NCBI RefSeq assembly: GCF_026212465.1
Contig: NC_080058.1
Span: 2,135,501-2,199,500 of the forward strand
Direction of reading: 5' to 3'
Source of the DNA: Amaranthus tricolor
Taxonomy: Eukaryota; Streptophyta; Magnoliopsida; Caryophyllales; Amaranthaceae
Length of the DNA stretch: 64,000 nucleotides
The notes beneath the pieces are model-generated. The model was not told the DNA's origin, searched no databases, and saw only the letters and a list, made by a program, of their open reading frames with translations. Positions 61,003-64,000 of this stretch are shown piece after piece (positions within the stretch are counted from its first letter, which is position 1; the number at the start of each line of letters is the position of its first letter). The position numbers were made by a program, and so were the translations under genes.

Positions 61003-62280
61003 CTGCCAATACTTTGACAATTTGACATTTAGTCACTCTGTAATATGTCGGCTTTAAGAATGTTCTGCTCTGATTAGGTTTAGAGCTTGTTTTTGTTACA
61101 ATATCCTGAATCCTGATACGTCTAGGGATCTTTGGGCTTTTTGTACTGAATTTAATGAGTAAGTCGTACTTTTTTGGTATGTGATTGTGGATATAAAAGT
61201 AAGAAATTGAGAAGGTTTTGTATCTTGATTGCTTGAGATTTTCATTTCAAGATTGTGGAAATTGTAAATTTGGAATCCTTTAGGCAGTATGGAGATATAA
61301 ATGTAGCTACCTCCTGCAAAATACTAGAAGCTTTTAATACATATGGACTATCAAAGCTTAATCAGGTGCAAACAGAGTGTTCATGGCTTGCCAAAAGATT
61401 AAGTTAATTTGTTCTGGTAACTTGCAGTTTGAGCCTTAGAGGAATTATAGTTCGTTATGAACTACACGTCTACATGAATACATTGATATTGCGGACTACA
61501 CCCATTACACCTTTGTTTGACGTATTGATGTTGTATCTAGTGCTTCGACTTGGATTAAAATTCTCAGTTGGATTATCAACCAGAGAATGTCAATATCTCC
61601 ATTCATGCACCTCGATCAAGCATAGCCATATCGCCTCTTACACGCGTTTGGCTTACAAACATTCATTCGCTTGGATCTGTGAGATTCAACTAATTGCAGT
61701 ATCTCTACCACATTTTATTGCTCTTGAGAAACTTCAAAGCATCTGATTTGTATATTCAGTCTCTTCAAAGGGTCAAGCAGAAACAACTTCTTTGTTTTAC
61801 AAGGGCAATGTTGCATTCATCCAATCCCCAAACCTCGCCTGATGGGAGAAACTTGATGAAATTGGGTGTGATCAGATGTTGTAGTCTCTTTCATGGCTAG
61901 TTAATTCTTGAAAAGGAAAACACATTCGTATTCTTCTTGGTACTTTTATGATTTATGACAGCATTTATCCCCGTTATTGAGGACCATTGTAATATCTTTC
62001 TAATTCTAGTTCTTGATTTATACAGGTGATGATGGTCGTCGTAAGCATGTCCATTGGTTTGTTGTTCCGCTTTTGGTCTGGTGGCTCTAAGCCATTTAAC
62101 TATGTACTTGATCCCTCGGCTAATAGCATTTTCCGACTTTTAGAGGCAAAATCATACAGCCTTACAGGGAAATCATCGGCGTTAAAAGCAACTTCAATTT
62201 GAAAAGTGCGAGCTGGTGTATCTGCTGCTACTTTGCTGAAAAAAAATTTGTACATGATATATTAAGCTTGAGCTTTATAG
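61003..62280. other. Region 3' of the PPR gene, no gene recognised
   Basis: The PPR 3' UTR should lie within the first few hundred bases. Near 62026 a good acceptor (TTGATTTATACAG) is followed by frames that stay open for 21 to 58 codons (62027-62200), but no family is recognised. It may be an alternative 3' exon or chance. Confidence 0.35.
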
Positions 62281-62281
62281 G

Positions 62282-62750
62282 TCGATGAAGATGTATGGTT
62301 GGATGTTCAGGCTAACATTCTTTTGTGAAGCCTTGTACTACTGTACATCAGTGTAAATTTGGGTTCTTACATCTATCATTAATAAAGATCTTTATATTAC
62401 ATTTTACCATATGGGGTTTGGATTTCTTCAGCTTTGTGGTAATTGGTATCCCTTGCTACTTGCCTTGTCTTTCTTTTTTGCATTTGCAAGTCTTTCTTGA
62501 GTTGAGGGGTCTCAATGACCGTAACCTCCTTATCTCTTTCGACAAGGGTATGGTCTGTCGTCTCCCTTCCCTTTTCGGACGCTGATCATATCTTCAATGA
62601 GCAGGATATACTGCTATGTTGATGATGATGAATTATAGTTGGAGTACTGGTAGGTAGATGAAATCATGAAGATGTATAGTTGGAGTACTCTATTCAGGCT
62701 AAACTTCCCTTGTGAAGCCCGGTACACCACTATGTATGTGTGTGTAAATG
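62282..62750 (+). repeat. ~80-bp direct duplication flanking a SINE-like insert
   Basis: GATGAAGATGTATGGTTGGA...TTCAGGCTAACATTCTTTTG...GTGAAGCC (62283-62356) recurs in diverged form at 62665-62750 (ATGAAGATGTATAGTTGGAG, ATTCAGGCTAAACTTCCCTT, GTGAAGCC). Between them lies the SINE-like unit at 62505-62640 (TAACCTCCTTATCTCTTTCG to GGATATACTGCTATGTTGATG). Confidence 0.6.
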
Positions 62751-64000
62751 TGTATGTGTGTATGTGCGCTCATTAATCCAATCTTTCGGTGATTGTTGTT
62801 TTTAGGATCTCTTGCTCCAAACTCCATAGTACACGAGAATTCTGTATCGTTAGGCATACATTTTTACACCAACCTGATCAGATGCTTACTAGTTTGCAGG
62901 GTGTTGCAGTTGAACTAACCAATGATGTTTTTAGTAGCTGTGAACCTAACAGATGATGGCTGCGCTATATCGCAACTCTTTGCTTCTCGTGGAAGGCTGT
63001 AAACGAGCTTACTCGATCAACCTTTAGCTATTTACAGTAAGTATGTTAATGCTATACGAGCGGTATTGCGCATTTGCGAGCTCTTGCATTGGCCTGCATC
63101 TTCTTACAGGTATGTTATCCTGCTACTTATGCCCAATGGAAATTAGTAACTGTTGTCTGTGGTGTAGCCTTGTGTCCATTTGAAATGGACACAGATTGCA
63201 TTGTTACTGAAAGTAGTAATTATCCATGATACTCCTGAGCCTTGCTACTTTATCAATTGTACCATTAAGTTTTTCTATCATCATTGATACTCTATTATTA
63301 TTGAGCGTCTTACAACCTAAACTTTTTTTAACTAATTGATGTTGCAGTTTAAAAAATTAAAGCATCAAATTCTTTTAGTTTCTTAGGTTATAATTGACCT
63401 TACCCTTTTTTCCGAGGGCAGGCTGAAGGAAGGAGAGAGTTACAATAAGCAGTAGTGAGAATTAAACTCATAATTCTTTATTTAGAAAAAGTGATATTAT
63501 ATATACTCTAACCGAGATAAAATCTCATTAAGCTTAATCTGTCTTGTCAAGTCATGTTGGCTACTTTTTGTTATGTCTTGAATTAGGATGCTATTTTTAG
63601 TTATATATAATTTTAGTTGAATGGAAAATCAAATTTTTTTTTTTTAAATAACCAGACTTTATTTTTATTAAATTAAACTTAATAATTTTGCAAAATGATG
63701 ATGTATAGAATTTTTTAATTTTAAATATTTAAATTGAAATAATTAATATATAAAGTTAATACTAGTGAGTACTAATGTATACATTTTTCCACTCTATTTG
63801 CAAGTTGTTGAACTGGCTGGTCTACAGCTTTTTTTTTATAATACTTGTCTATTTTGAATGCAGACAGCACATATATGGATTGCGTGGTCAAAATAAAAAC
63901 ATAAATTAATTTTTATTTAACATTTTGGATTGCATTTATTAGTAATTAATATTTTATATTTAAATGGTTTTAAAAGATGCTTCTACTAAATTTTTATTAA
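62751..64000. other. Right-edge intergenic DNA
   Basis: A TG-rich stretch (62733-62768) and AT-rich sequence. No gene recognised before the edge. Confidence 0.45.

Overview
The window is nuclear DNA of a flowering plant, almost certainly a eudicot. The evidence is split genes with GT-AG introns, chloroplast and mitochondrial targeting sequences, plant-only protein families (R2R3-MYB, PPR, plastid dicarboxylate translocator), AT-rich introns and intergenic DNA, and plant transposon families (Stowaway-type MITEs, TRIMs, a probable solo LTR, SINE-like 3' ends). The repeat types would fit Caryophyllales, but that is a weak inference. I see nothing bacterial or viral and no CRISPR array.

Layout. 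(1) 1-11426, minus strand: plastid-type double GTPase Der/EngA in 11 exons, with the C-terminus cut by the left edge; the introns carry (TA)n tracts and transposon remnants. (2) 11.4-27.5 kb: mostly intergenic. It holds a 2.4-kb element with ~75-bp inverted ends (probable solo LTR), a GC-rich island, a small minus-strand ORF (16714-16926), MITEs, TRIMs and microsatellites. (3) 27612-32251, plus: R2R3-MYB of the MYB46/MYB83 secondary-wall type, with a 3.4-kb intron containing a TRIM and a MITE. (4) 32.3-40.8 kb: Stowaway-like MITEs and an extensin-like Tyr/Lys/Ser/Pro repeat frame (37020-37724) lacking a start codon and signal peptide. (5) 40849-44794, plus: plastid 2-oxoglutarate/malate translocator DiT1, 3 exons. 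(6) 44.8-52.2 kb: intergenic. (7) 52190-56260, plus: MATE transporter of the FRD3/DTX42-43 citrate-efflux type, 13 exons, one GC-AG intron. (8) 59482-61002, plus: P-class PPR protein, probably mitochondrial, with a possible upstream non-coding exon near 57.3-57.5 kb. (9) 61-64 kb: no recognisable gene; SINE-like DNA inside a local duplication.

The genes do not form a pathway. They are ordinary neighbours: plastid ribosome assembly (Der), plastid carbon/nitrogen exchange (DiT1), cell-wall control (MYB) beside a broken wall-protein gene, citrate export (MATE) and organelle RNA processing (PPR). The most unusual features are transposon families recurring inside introns of three unrelated genes, a (TA)n tract a few bases after a 5' splice site, a GC-AG intron, and an extensin array with a promoter-like TATA but no ATG. 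I found no convincing new biological system.
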